NCBI GenBank assembly: GCA_012103535.1
Contig: WLWQ01000001.1
Coordinates: 1,844,231 to 1,908,230, forward strand
From: Pseudomonadales bacterium
GTDB lineage: Bacteria > Pseudomonadota > Gammaproteobacteria > Pseudomonadales > Pseudohongiellaceae
DNA: 64,000 bases
Direction of reading: 5' to 3'
Shown: positions 55,461-64,000 of the stretch, piece after piece
Layout of the letters: the number at the start of each line of letters is the position of its first letter
Position numbering within the stretch: the first letter of the stretch is position 1
Notes under the pieces: generated by a model
Databases searched by the model: none
Told to the model about the DNA's origin: nothing
The model's input: only the letters and a program-made list of their open reading frames with translations
Translations under genes and position numbers: made by a program

Positions 55461-55495
55461 ATCTATTTCTATCTATTTCTATCTATTTCTATCTA
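55461..55495. repeat. Tandem decamer repeat ATCTATTTCT
   Basis: Three perfect copies and half a fourth lie about 130 bases upstream of precursor A. The rest of 55334-55836 shows no gene; the promoter of the RiPP operon should be here. Confidence 0.85.
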
Positions 55496-55836
55496 AGTGC
55501 GATGTCCATGCAAAATGTCTCAATTCAAGTAAAACTATTTTTACCAGCGCTAAAGCAGCGCGTTGCTGGAACGTTGCCGCGCTCGGAACATAACAAATAT
55601 AGTGGGTAGTCTAGCGCCTAAGACAAGGTATTTTCAACCGATTAGTACAATGAATATCGTGGCAAGTGATTTCTCTTATAACTGATTGAAATACCCTATT
55701 ATTTTAGAGTTTTCGGGCGAGGAAGCCGCTGAGTGGGGGATGCTTTTAGTCTAAAAGAATAGAGAAAGAATAAAGGGATCTGATCATGGAGAATAAAGAG
55801 TACTGCCCAATGTTTTTGGTTTATTTGTCTGAATAA

Positions 55837-55858
55837 ATCGTGGTCTGTCCCCGTTATT
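55837..55858. repeat. Half-copy of the REP-like palindrome
   Basis: ATCGTGGTCTGTCCCC matches the right arm of the elements at 48072 and 52636, without the left arm. Confidence 0.7.
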
Positions 55859-55898
55859 ACCAAAATGCACAATCAGCGAATAGATATGGAAGCTTATT

Positions 55899-56216
55899 TT
55901 GCTTGAGTTATTCCCTTTTCGAACGGAATGGATAAAAGAGCAATGCCTTACCTGCCCCCCATTTGAGCTTTTTGAAGTAGGCGCGCTGGGTATGCCCGTC
56001 GAAGAACTCCTGCCTCTACGAGACAGGTGTTTAAACAAGGAAATTCATGCAGAGAAAATTGAAATCCTGGTATTTGATGCTTTTCAGAAAGCTCTGAAAC
56101 GAGCCGCACCTGAACTTGCTAAGGACATCGGTAAACAACTTCAAGCGGATACGGAACGCTTTGCCACTATGTCGAAATCGGTCAAGGGAGTGGGCGCGCA
56201 GCACGAGTGTGAATGA
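55899..56216 (+). CDS. Hypothetical frame, probably a fragment
   Basis: A 105-codon frame with a TTG start and no ribosome site. It encodes an acidic helical peptide with two cysteines (EQCLTCPPFELFE) and an amphipathic tail (ELAKDIGKQLQADTERFATM). It begins just after a REP-like half-element, like the peptidase fragments, so it is probably the 3' end of a broken gene. The family is not recognised. Confidence 0.35.
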   Translation: MLELFPFRTEWIKEQCLTCPPFELFEVGALGMPVEELLPLRDRCLNKEIHAEKIEILVFDAFQKALKRAAPELAKDIGKQLQADTERFATMSKSVKGVGAQHECE

Positions 56217-56306
56217 AGTTGTATTAAATCTAAGTACCAACAAAATGATAGAGACAATAACAAATTAGCATCTAACCGAGCTCACTAAAATTATAACCAG
56301 AGATAA

Positions 56307-56396
56307 AGAGGACACTAATCTGATAACCAGTAAACGTGACTGCATTGGCAAAAAACACCAATCCATCGTTATTTTGTTATCTGATCAGTGCCCCCT
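56307..56396. repeat. Second type of palindromic element
   Basis: The arms AGAGGACACTAATCTGATAAC and GTTATCTGATCAGTGCCCCCT are near-complementary around a 50-base centre. The right arm abuts the second peptidase fragment. Confidence 0.8.
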
Positions 56397-56402
56397 AGCT
56401 TC

Positions 56403-56591
56403 CCTATGTCGGTAGTCGGATACGATGACGATAAACGACAATTCAAAGTTCAGAATTCTTGGCATACAACCTGGAGTGACCGAGGTTTCGGCTACATTTC
56501 ATACGACTGGATGGAGAATTATTCTTGGAGTTCGCGGGCGGCTAGTAGATTGCAGCAATTAGCAGAGGAGGCAAAGCGGTTTAAAAGTTAA
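56403..56591 (+). pseudogene. Second 3' fragment of the C1 peptidase gene
   Basis: The frame reads VVGYDDDKRQFKVQNSW, then DRGFGYISYDWMENYSWSS, matching the fragment at 52708-53034 closely at protein and DNA level, including the sequence after the stop. It lacks the catalytic Cys and the His. The break is at the edge of a palindromic element. Confidence 0.8.
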
Positions 56592-56658
56592 AGTGATCTG
56601 AATAGTCTGAAATTGACGAATGGATCTCTCAATAAAATTTTTCTGACCCGATTGATTC

Positions 56659-57681
56659 TTATCTATTCTCTACTACAGATTCCAACCTTTGCCCTAGAGA
56701 TTCAAGTTCAGAGCCAGCAACATTGGAAATATTGTCAAACATTGGATTTGCGGTTGAAATTTGTTCAATGCGGCTAAGAATGGATTCTGCACTAAATCTA
56801 TCCAAAAGGTTTAGATCATCCAGCGAATTCACATACCCCGAAATAGATGTTGAAAACACTTCAGGATCCAAATTCTCTTCAGTTGTAATCAGTAGTGCAT
56901 AATCAGCAAAATTTGAATCGAAGTTACTTAAAACTGTTGCAGCACTTCTTCGGAGTGAAGATTCTGCATCTGGATTGAAAAAATACGACTGTCGTATTTG
57001 ATCTTGGTATTCCTCGAATATCCCTAAATAATTAATCGCGGTTTCTTGCGCTATTAGATCGCCATTGCCAAGAAATTCCTGCAAGTATTCGTTTCCAATG
57101 TAACTTTCTGCTAGGCTATAAAGATTTGCAGCCATACCTTCATCATAGACCCCTTCCTCCGTAGATTCAGAAATAATATCGAGTGATACTCTGTCAGAAA
57201 TACTCGCCAAAAACTGTGATGCAGAGGTTCGAATTGAAGCTCTATCATCGGTTAATGCTAGGCGCAACGCTGATACATTAGCTTCATTTTTAGCATGGAA
57301 AAAATCCATTCGAGAATTTGAACTACTTCCGGATACACTATGATCAGACATTACTAGCGCATTTTCTAGAAGCCGTACTGAACCTAATGCGATCTCTTCA
57401 GATTCATCCGTGACATACTCCCTAGCGGCAAATTCAGCAGCTAAAGGAAAACCTGAAATCAGCACTCGGAACGATTCGATTCTTTCTTCAAGGTTGTTTT
57501 CAGGATTTAAACTATTTAATAGCTGTTCAATATCATCGCTTCGTTGTAAATAATGAGATCTGGTAGCGTCGTCAGGAAAATATTCCAATTTATCAAGCAA
57601 AGTTTCATTTTGAGCAAAGGAGAAATTGAATATCCCAAAAGCCGAAACGAAAAGAACAGATAGAATAAATTGCTTATTCAT
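56659..57681 (-). CDS. Secreted helical-repeat protein
   Basis: A 340-residue exported protein, start ATG 57681 with AGGTGA upstream; other in-frame starts lie at 57684 and GTG 57690. The signal peptide ends at SFAQN. The rest is helical with repeating short units (ALRLALTDDRASIRTSASQFLASIS, AETAINYLGIF-type, LRRSAATVLSNFDSN) suggesting HEAT-like repeats. The family is not recognised. It is the last gene of a four-gene operon with the tyrosinase, and its ribosome site overlaps the far stop of the extended tyrosinase frame. Confidence 0.75.
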   Translation of the reverse strand: MNKQFILSVLFVSAFGIFNFSFAQNETLLDKLEYFPDDATRSHYLQRSDDIEQLLNSLNPENNLEERIESFRVLISGFPLAAEFAAREYVTDESEEIALGSVRLLENALVMSDHSVSGSSSNSRMDFFHAKNEANVSALRLALTDDRASIRTSASQFLASISDRVSLDIISESTEEGVYDEGMAANLYSLAESYIGNEYLQEFLGNGDLIAQETAINYLGIFEEYQDQIRQSYFFNPDAESSLRRSAATVLSNFDSNFADYALLITTEENLDPEVFSTSISGYVNSLDDLNLLDRFSAESILSRIEQISTANPMFDNISNVAGSELESLGQRLESVVENR

Positions 57682-57894
57682 CATTATCACCTACTTAATA
57701 TTGCCCAAATAATCAATATGGTCATAGCACATCCCCAACGCAGGTGCATTACCTTCGCTGTTCATGTAGTCAATCATTGATCCCGGCGTTGGCCCTGCTG
57801 CGGGACTGTGATTGACGAATGAATCGGGAAATGGAAAACCTTCGTTAGGCCAATCGTCATCTGGATCAGCTGTTGTTGACCCATCATTTTGACT

Positions 57895-59151
57895 CTAAGG
57901 CCACATTATATCATTTTGATAAGAACTTTTAGGCCATCTTGAACTAGGGCCATCGTCACCAGGAAATGCACCTTGTTCGGGGTAGGACGCAGGGTCATTT
58001 GGGTCAAAACGATCATATTTCGCCTGCCATTCAGCCCAAGCTCGATCGACATTGGCATGAAGAAGATAAAACATCGGATCTCGCGGTGAAGAAAGAGTTG
58101 TTAGCCATCCTCTTACATAACTGTGAGCTCCATTATGATATCTGTCTTCAATTCGAGAGTTAATCCCATTTTCAGCTTCGTCCCCTCGATATTCAGTAGC
58201 ACCTTCTTCGAGTATCAAATCAGCTAGGGAATCCACATAAGTAACAAAACTGTCATCCCTAATACTAAGATCCAAATTACCGTTGCGTATTCGCCTAAGA
58301 CTTCCGCTACCATTTACCACCCATCCATGGAGAGGATTTGTAGGAGAAAACTTAACTTCAAATTGAGAAGCCTCCCCGGGTAGACCAACTACACCCATGA
58401 AATTTTCAGTAAATATTGAAGAAGATGCAGAATCAAAAGCCCAATATGGAATTGTAACGCGAGGATCTATCTCCTGCAGTTCTCTTTCTATAGAGAGCAA
58501 AAAAGCTCTATGCCAGGCCAGGAATAATGGAAATCCTATATCACCTCCATGAATGCCATTTCTAAAAGCAACGGCATGAGCTTCCGCATACTTTATATAG
58601 TTTCGGCCATGCCCAACCGAACGGTTGTGCCCATGTAACTCAGCTAACGCTTGCAGGAATATTTCTTGCTCAGCTTGCGTTAGGGATTCTGCATCTTTCC
58701 GCACTCTAACCATAACAGGCAATTGTGCAACTAAATTATTGGAGTCACTGTCATTCGCAACAATCAATACGTCCTTAGACATCGATACATTTTCAATTTT
58801 TGTGGCCTGTGTTCCGCTAACAAAAAAAGGCACCCACGACCCATCTCCCGGCAGTAACAATTCGATTTCAGAAGTGTTTTCAATTGTAGAGGCGTCTGGA
58901 AAAACCCCAGTATCTCGAGAAAAACCAACTTCACCTTCAGCACTAGATTCAAAACCAATCTTTACTCTTCTAGATTCTTGCTGACCTTCTAACAACCTAA
59001 TTCTTGCTGGTATAGGGTTCCAGCACAAGAAATCATCTTGAAGATTTGCAGTGTTATTTACTTGAATCTCAACTTCTTCTTGAGCGAAAGTATAACCAAT
59101 ACCTACAAACAAGCTTATCGTTGAAATCAAAGATCTTCTAAAAAATTTCAT
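57895..59151 (-). CDS. Tyrosinase/polyphenol oxidase-like type 3 copper enzyme with in-frame TAG
   Basis: A 418-residue exported protein (signal peptide ending TFAQE). The CuA site has His192, His201 and His214 in EAHAVAFRNGIHGGDIG and FLAWHRAFLLSIE. The CuB site has His339, His343 and His365 in DRYHNGAHSYVRGW and FYLLHANVDRAWAEW. Both copper centres are complete. The frame stops with TAG at 57895-57897 after IMWP, but is open for 67 more codons to TAG 57691, with GPTPGSMIDYMNSEGNAP and MCYDHIDYLG, which resemble the family C-terminus. A Trp codon TGG at the stop would suit the MWPW motif of this family. The stop may be a mutation, an assembly error or read-through. The upstream gene ends 2 bases before the start. 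Confidence 0.88.
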   Translation of the reverse strand: MKFFRRSLISTISLFVGIGYTFAQEEVEIQVNNTANLQDDFLCWNPIPARIRLLEGQQESRRVKIGFESSAEGEVGFSRDTGVFPDASTIENTSEIELLLPGDGSWVPFFVSGTQATKIENVSMSKDVLIVANDSDSNNLVAQLPVMVRVRKDAESLTQAEQEIFLQALAELHGHNRSVGHGRNYIKYAEAHAVAFRNGIHGGDIGFPLFLAWHRAFLLSIERELQEIDPRVTIPYWAFDSASSSIFTENFMGVVGLPGEASQFEVKFSPTNPLHGWVVNGSGSLRRIRNGNLDLSIRDDSFVTYVDSLADLILEEGATEYRGDEAENGINSRIEDRYHNGAHSYVRGWLTTLSSPRDPMFYLLHANVDRAWAEWQAKYDRFDPNDPASYPEQGAFPGDDGPSSRWPKSSYQNDIMWP

Positions 59152-59153
59152 AT

Positions 59154-61718
59154 CTATTGACCTAAAGTTAGATACTCACTGATATCATCATTAATTTTGA
59201 AAATTATTTCCGGCACAGATTGGTTGTTAGTGGCAATGAATTCAGGAGTTAGCTGAATTGAGTTCGCTGAATCTAATAGATACGTTGAAAGATCTTCAGC
59301 ATTCTGTTCCCCATCCGCCAACGCATCAAAACTGTGCGTTATCTTAAAAGTAAGAGAATCATTGTTGCCCGGAGAATTCGGCACTTTAACTGCAGAAAAT
59401 TGAAAATCTTCATTGTTCGATGAAATACGTAGCGAGGAAGAAGAAAGGCCGGGATAGGCAATCGCGTGATTTATTGGTAAATCAATTTCTATATTGAAAT
59501 CATCGTAAGAAATAGATTGCTTTATTTTTCCGACTTCAGCCCGCTCGGCACCTACTTCGTATATCACAATATTTCCTTCTACGGGCACGCTTGTAGTCGT
59601 TAAATTTTGAGGATTGATATCGAGTAAAACCGCCTTAATTCTTCTTCCATTCCCCAAATTCTGTTGGAGTTGAGGATGATCAGCTAGTATAACCGAGAAC
59701 CTTACTTTATGGTTCTCGCCGGATTGAGTCGGAAATATGATAGGTCCTACTGATTGCACTAACGGATCAGTAAAATTCGGTACGTCAGGCCTAATGGCTA
59801 TACTAGAATTTGTTGGCAATCTAGCACTATTTCGGACTCGTAATCCTAACTCCATTTCAAACTCATTCGAAGCTGTTGTGTAGGTTGCTAGATTTGTTGC
59901 GAAACTTAATTGGCTTCTAGTCGTCTCTTGATTTTGTACTGTACATCTGGAAACTGATAGAGATTCACTAGCTATTCCGTTTTCAGTAACAAAAGTTAAC
60001 TCAACTTTATTTTGACTATAATTTCTTGGTATCGGATTTGAAATTGTAGCTATAAAGTTTCTGGGATTATTATCACCAATAGATTGAATTTCACCTTTTA
60101 CACCATTTAGAAATACCTGAGCTGACAAATTACTACTGACTCCATAATTTGTGGAGAAAGCAATACTAATTGTATTAACACATGCCGAAAAATTCTGAGG
60201 AGAAATGTTTTCGATTGTTAAATCTCCTATACTTCGGTTTTCGCCAGAAAAATTTTGAGTTGCTTCACATATAGACTTAGACGAGGACGACGACTCAATG
60301 CGTCTTCCGTTAATTTCTACATCAACTGTTCTGGTAGGGCCATTTCTAGTTTGGACAGACAACTCTATATATTGTTCACCATAAATGCGATTTGTGTTGG
60401 GAATTTCAAAAAAATCTCCAACATTAAAAGTCGCAATCACACCTTCCATGTCGGGGAGAACTCTGATGTCCTCCGCTCTCTGTCCACCTAGAAATACTTC
60501 TGTACTTCTCCACACATTTGCTCCTCGTATTATAAACTCGACACTACTAGAACAAGCTGAAATCATTCTAGGGCTATACTCAGTTATAGATGCTTGTTGA
60601 ACAGTCTGACCTATAGTTTGAGTAGAAAGAACATTTGTTAGTGAGTCTAAATCAGACTTATTTGTAGGCAATCGAACTCGAAATGTCTCCGAGTGGTACC
60701 CTTCTCCTTGCTCGTCAATTCTAATTGGCTGACCTACGCTATTCCAATTTCCAACCCAGGCTGTCTCTAAAGTCGCATTGGTATATGGCCACCAACCGGG
60801 GACAGAAAGATCTGCAGAAACATCAAAAGCTGTAGGGATGTGAACATAGTCTAATCTGCCCCTCTCAGCATCCGTTCTCGTTGGAGGTGCAAATACCCAT
60901 CCTACTTGAGGCAATTGATCATCCGATTCCGGTGGGATTACTTTGCTTTCTCCAGGTTGTAAATCAAATTCTATAAATGATTTTCGATCAGCAAATCCCA
61001 CTACTATTGGTGTTCGCTCGAGTGCCTCAATGTTACCGACTGCTGCTCTTAGATATCCTACGCCTAAATCCGCTCCAATGCCTGAACCTTGCATAGAGGC
61101 TGCAGCTGAAAGTGCGAGTTCCAAAGAATTTGCATTTCGAGCAGATGTAGACAACCTTTGAGCTAGCTCCAAAGGTCTTACTGTATAAGCATAAGATTCT
61201 CCGCTAGTTCTACGATTTTCGAAATTCATTGTGGATTGTTGAGCAGACGCAATTAAATCGCTTGGTGTTTGCGAACTCTCAATGGGTTTGCTAGATATGT
61301 CTTTAGTTTGCTGCCGGGATGCGTTGTTGTGAGTATCGGACTCGTTGTTGAGATTACTATCCGTTAGCGCATTTAAAAACTCAATTGGAGGAACAATTAG
61401 CAGTCCATCTTCAGTGAGATTAAGGGAAGATACCTGAGCACAAAAAAGCGTCGGATTCGTAGAACCATTGTTATCCTGAATATCTCGACGCAATTGATCA
61501 ATTAAAAATTCAACAAAGCTATCCAGTAGATTAATTGCGTTAGGATCGTATCTATCTCTTATCGGAGTTCTGAGGGAACTCCAAAATTGTTGAAGTGCAG
61601 TTAAGGTGGAACACTTTTCATCAGCATTGAAACCTGAAAGATTGCTAGTTTCATAGCTAAAATTATCATTGTAGGCTGTTCGCACGTCACCAGCGAATGT
61701 CGCGTTTAGCCCTATCAA
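59154..61718 (-). CDS. Large hypothetical protein with TIG-like domains
   Basis: An 854-residue frame. The start at TTG 61718 is uncertain; the frame is open upstream into the end of the lipoprotein gene. Middle segments such as ISACSSSVEFIIRGANVW with a following FLGGQRAEDIRVL, and SPQNFSACVNTISIAFSTNYG, look like IPT/TIG immunoglobulin-like domains with paired cysteines. The N-terminal half has a Gln/Asn-rich linker (NNESDTHNNASRQQ). The family is not recognised as a whole. It lies between a lipoprotein and the tyrosinase in one operon. Confidence 0.7.
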   Translation of the reverse strand: MIGLNATFAGDVRTAYNDNFSYETSNLSGFNADEKCSTLTALQQFWSSLRTPIRDRYDPNAINLLDSFVEFLIDQLRRDIQDNNGSTNPTLFCAQVSSLNLTEDGLLIVPPIEFLNALTDSNLNNESDTHNNASRQQTKDISSKPIESSQTPSDLIASAQQSTMNFENRRTSGESYAYTVRPLELAQRLSTSARNANSLELALSAAASMQGSGIGADLGVGYLRAAVGNIEALERTPIVVGFADRKSFIEFDLQPGESKVIPPESDDQLPQVGWVFAPPTRTDAERGRLDYVHIPTAFDVSADLSVPGWWPYTNATLETAWVGNWNSVGQPIRIDEQGEGYHSETFRVRLPTNKSDLDSLTNVLSTQTIGQTVQQASITEYSPRMISACSSSVEFIIRGANVWRSTEVFLGGQRAEDIRVLPDMEGVIATFNVGDFFEIPNTNRIYGEQYIELSVQTRNGPTRTVDVEINGRRIESSSSSKSICEATQNFSGENRSIGDLTIENISPQNFSACVNTISIAFSTNYGVSSNLSAQVFLNGVKGEIQSIGDNNPRNFIATISNPIPRNYSQNKVELTFVTENGIASESLSVSRCTVQNQETTRSQLSFATNLATYTTASNEFEMELGLRVRNSARLPTNSSIAIRPDVPNFTDPLVQSVGPIIFPTQSGENHKVRFSVILADHPQLQQNLGNGRRIKAVLLDINPQNLTTTSVPVEGNIVIYEVGAERAEVGKIKQSISYDDFNIEIDLPINHAIAYPGLSSSSLRISSNNEDFQFSAVKVPNSPGNNDSLTFKITHSFDALADGEQNAEDLSTYLLDSANSIQLTPEFIATNNQSVPEIIFKINDDISEYLTLGQ

Positions 61719-61753
61719 TCTACTTAAATCTATATCAACTTCACTCCTTGAGC

Positions 61754-63028
61754 CTATACTATAGTTGGATTGATTGTGGACAATGCCGTCAATACATCGT
61801 CATGAATCTCCGGATGCACAGCTGAACTAAAGATAGTGAAATTATCTCCTGGAAATCCAATCCTAATAAAACGAAACAAATTTGCACCTTCTAATCTTGC
61901 GATTCTTGTTGCTGAGGTTTCATCCTGGTTTGAATAACTACTCATTCGTTCCGTTACATGTGCTAACCAAGTGTTATACAAGTTTGCTATTGCGTTTTTG
62001 TTTGCGGCGGGGGCTTCAAAAGTTAAACGAGCCACCCCAAGTTTATCTTTATGCTTTCCGGGCATCACACTCGCTCTAAATTGAAGCCTATACAGAGCAT
62101 TACCGGCAAAATCATGTAAGTCATCAAGATTTATACTTGATTGAGCTTGTCTAAGTTCGGAGCGATAGGCTTGTAAATCACGAAATTGATCTCTTGGGTC
62201 TGGCTCAATACTAATACCGCTATTAAGATCAGAATTACTTGGTATACGGTCACTACTGACCAGATCTGCTAGTGCTGTCCGTATCGCTGCCAACTCTGAT
62301 TCAACTTGAGGCTGGTTTGAAGGTTGTTCTTCATTTCCCTGCTGGGAATTGCCAGCCACGCTGTCGCCACTCGAGCTATCCGGTTCTTGTCCTCCATCAC
62401 CAGTGCTTCCGGTCGAAGTTTGGTTGCCGCTGGTGTCAGGTGTATCTCCTGTTTGTTGATTGCTATCTGGTGGGGAGTCTTCTGGCGGATTAGCGGTTCC
62501 TTGACTATTTGCTGGAGGGGTATCTTGGTTATTTGATTGTGAAGAATTGCCGCTTAATACATCTTGGTAGGTTTGGCGCGCTCTTGCTAGTTCAGTTAGA
62601 GCTTCTAGTTCTTGGCGTTCAAATGCCAATTCATTGAGACGATCTCCGCGCTCGAGGGCGGATCCCGCGAAAGGATCTGATTCCACCGATAGTTGTGTTA
62701 AAAATGATTGATAAGTTGCTAAATCCCTGACGATCTGAGAGCTAAATCGATCTCTGAAATCTTTACTCTCAGAGAGTTCACCTATAAAACTGGATTCTTC
62801 AAGAAGTCGATCAAGTAGTTTCCCTTCGCGAAGCCGGTCATTAACTAATGTTTCCCGAGCATAAATTTGCGGGTCACTTAACGTTATAACAGCTGGTACT
62901 TGAGGGCCATTCTCATTGTATGACCCAATTTCTAAGCTGTAAGGCGAATTGCAAGAAATTAAAGTATTCAGCGCAAGTATTAATAGTCCAAGTCTAAACC
63001 GGGTAATCCCATTTTTTATTAAGTACAC
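61754..63028 (-). CDS. Lipoprotein with low-complexity linker
   Basis: A 424-residue protein whose signal peptide ends in a lipobox-like LISC (ALNTLISCNSP). An N-terminal helical region is followed by a long Ser/Gln/Asn/Pro/Gly linker (about 150-235) and a C-terminal globular part (LYRLQFRASVMPGKHKDKLGVARLTFEAP) that may be beta-sandwich. It is the first gene of the tyrosinase operon and could tether the complex to the outer membrane. The family is not recognised. Confidence 0.75.
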   Translation of the reverse strand: MYLIKNGITRFRLGLLILALNTLISCNSPYSLEIGSYNENGPQVPAVITLSDPQIYARETLVNDRLREGKLLDRLLEESSFIGELSESKDFRDRFSSQIVRDLATYQSFLTQLSVESDPFAGSALERGDRLNELAFERQELEALTELARARQTYQDVLSGNSSQSNNQDTPPANSQGTANPPEDSPPDSNQQTGDTPDTSGNQTSTGSTGDGGQEPDSSSGDSVAGNSQQGNEEQPSNQPQVESELAAIRTALADLVSSDRIPSNSDLNSGISIEPDPRDQFRDLQAYRSELRQAQSSINLDDLHDFAGNALYRLQFRASVMPGKHKDKLGVARLTFEAPAANKNAIANLYNTWLAHVTERMSSYSNQDETSATRIARLEGANLFRFIRIGFPGDNFTIFSSAVHPEIHDDVLTALSTINPTIV

Positions 63029-63670
63029 TTTCTATATCCCTTAATTAAGTATTCCACTATGTTGATAAGGCGCTCGATTCAATAGGAATTTCGCTATCTT
63101 TAACAAAATCATCAAAATAAATATCTATGAGTAAATTTACCAGTCACCAAGTTGAAATTATTTATTCTCTTTGATGTTTGTTGATGTTACTAGATGATTT
63201 TTGTCGCACCAAGCAATTTCGTGGGCAATTTGTAGCCCCAAAGATTTACTTTCTATGTAGGCCATATGCTAGATATGGGCTCGTGTTTCTTTTCGTTTAT
63301 TGTTTTAGTGTGTCTAAACTTCCAAATGTCTCATTTCGGATACTAAATTTTCAGTCATTCAATAATAAATTGAGACGTAAGAATTCCATTTTTTGCATGT
63401 CTAGCTTTAGATTTATGCATTACTGAGGATCTGAAATTATGGGTCTCTACGTACTGGTATTTTCATATCTTGAAACACGTTATTAACTTTAGAATTGTCG
63501 TTTTCTTCAAATGTCCGAATAGACCGGATTCACATTTTCCAATGAGCAGTTTCGGATTTATCTTCTTGAATTGGATGCATGACTAATTGCACCAGCAATT
63601 AGGACTGCCGCAAGCAGCCCTGAAAGGATGGAATATTAGGTTAACCAAATTCCAAATCTCTATGGCCCAG
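63029..63670. other. Intergenic region without a supported gene
   Basis: About 640 AT-rich bases upstream of the tyrosinase operon, expected to contain its promoter. An 82-codon frame at 63178-63426 has no ribosome site or domain and is not called. Confidence 0.45.
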
Positions 63671-63800
63671 GTCATTGTCAACTTTCCAGTGGCCATAAAA
63701 AAATCCCTGCACTCAAACGAATGCTGGGATTCTTTTAAATGTATGCCTGATTAATGGCGTTATCTAATTCATACATTCCATCCCTGGCGCGACATCTGAG
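63671..63800. repeat. Intergenic repeat, copy 2
   Basis: Homologous to 47939-48069: GTCATTGTCAAC, a hairpin, then GGCGCGACATCTGAG, in the same orientation. The centre differs. Confidence 0.85.
63702..63731 (-). terminator. Terminator hairpin in repeat copy 2
   Basis: On the minus strand the stem AATCCCAGCA / TGCAGGGATT has one mismatch and is followed by TTTTTATGG. It would end a transcript coming from the right of the window. Confidence 0.65.
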
Positions 63801-63921
63801 ATCTTCTTCGGCCCCAGCCTCGCCTTCCTTGGCGAGTAGTTCAACCTGCATGAAGCTTTGCTTCATAAGCGCATGAGATCTTCTGCAGCCCCAGCCCATC
63901 CGGCCTGCAAATAGCTTGCAG
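63798..63921. other. Cluster of short perfect hairpins
   Basis: Three stems occur in a row: CTCGCC/GGCGAG (63819-63836), ATGAAGC/GCTTCAT (63850-63866) and CTGCAA/TTGCAG (63905-63921). The 22-base sequence GAGATCTTCTNNNNCCCCAG occurs twice, 77 bases apart. It may be the 3' part of a non-coding RNA or a mosaic intergenic repeat. Confidence 0.6.
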
Positions 63922-64000
63922 TCGTTCGGGTCACGCTCGACGCTACGCTTCGAAAACGCTTGCTCTTACCCATCCATGGCCGGTCGCTCATCACTAACAA

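Noticed and set aside
39226..57897. Stop-codon reassignment as explanation of in-frame stops
   Set aside because: Both TAA and TAG are affected while many neighbouring genes end properly at each of these codons.
63178..63426. 82-codon plus-strand frame
   Set aside because: No ribosome site or recognised family; probably chance in AT-rich sequence.

Overview
The window looks like chromosomal DNA of a Gram-negative bacterium, probably a gammaproteobacterium with moderate-to-low GC. The reasons are Sec-type signal peptides and lipoboxes, ECF sigma/anti-sigma logic, a type I secreted RTX protein, and REP-like palindromes built on a GGACAGACCACG-type core. The lineage is an inference; no rRNA or tRNA gene was found.

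Layout. (1) 1-5.9 kb is metabolic/secreted: a truncated galactose mutarotase, a VOC protein, and a minus-strand run of DUF1080, NTF2-like, SRPBCC, carboxymuconolactone-decarboxylase-like and class C beta-lactamase-like proteins. A decayed cytochrome c fragment follows. (2) 7.1-8.7 kb is a MaoC hydratase/acyl-CoA dehydrogenase pair. (3) 9-17 kb holds a TIR-STAND-TPR protein directly followed by a flavin monooxygenase, then a GST-like protein, a small protein and a SLOG-SLATT-type membrane protein broken by a one-base frameshift. (4) 17.3-26.6 kb is an 8.4 kb RTX gene with 55 consecutive aspartates, preceded on the same strand by a second TIR gene. (5) 27-33.5 kb has an ECF sigma/anti-sigma-like pair facing a three-gene operon of animal-type haem peroxidase, a small protein and a membrane-anchored TPR-CHAT protease. 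(6) 34-43 kb runs on the plus strand: two envelope proteins, a periplasmic-binding-fold protein with five inserted repeats, a polytopic membrane protein, and a coupled TIR-GAF/trypsin-like protease pair. (7) 43-52 kb has two paralogous multi-TM-GAF-zinc-ribbon-Ser/Thr kinases (one with an in-frame stop), each preceded by a small-protein gene, plus a class 3 lipase lipoprotein and an O-methyltransferase. (8) 52.6-56.6 kb is a candidate RiPP cassette: a DUF692/MNIO oxidase translationally coupled to one of two paralogous CPACC precursors, bracketed by direct repeats derived from the 3' end of a papain-like peptidase gene and by palindromic elements. (9) 56.6-63 kb is a minus-strand operon of a lipoprotein, a large TIG-like protein, a tyrosinase and a secreted helical-repeat protein. 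The right edge carries a second copy of an intergenic repeat with a terminator hairpin.

How it fits together. Kb 9-51 concentrates domains known from bacterial conflict and signalling systems: three TIRs, STAND, CHAT, SLOG-SLATT, a trypsin-like protease, a lipase and kinases. I read it as an accessory signalling/immunity island, by domain analogy only. Four genes carry single lesions that leave sense downstream (frameshift at 15404-15410; in-frame stops at 39226, 43735 and 57895). This means gene decay, assembly error or recoding, which sequence alone cannot separate. The RiPP cassette and the CHAT-peroxidase operon are the best candidates for undescribed systems.
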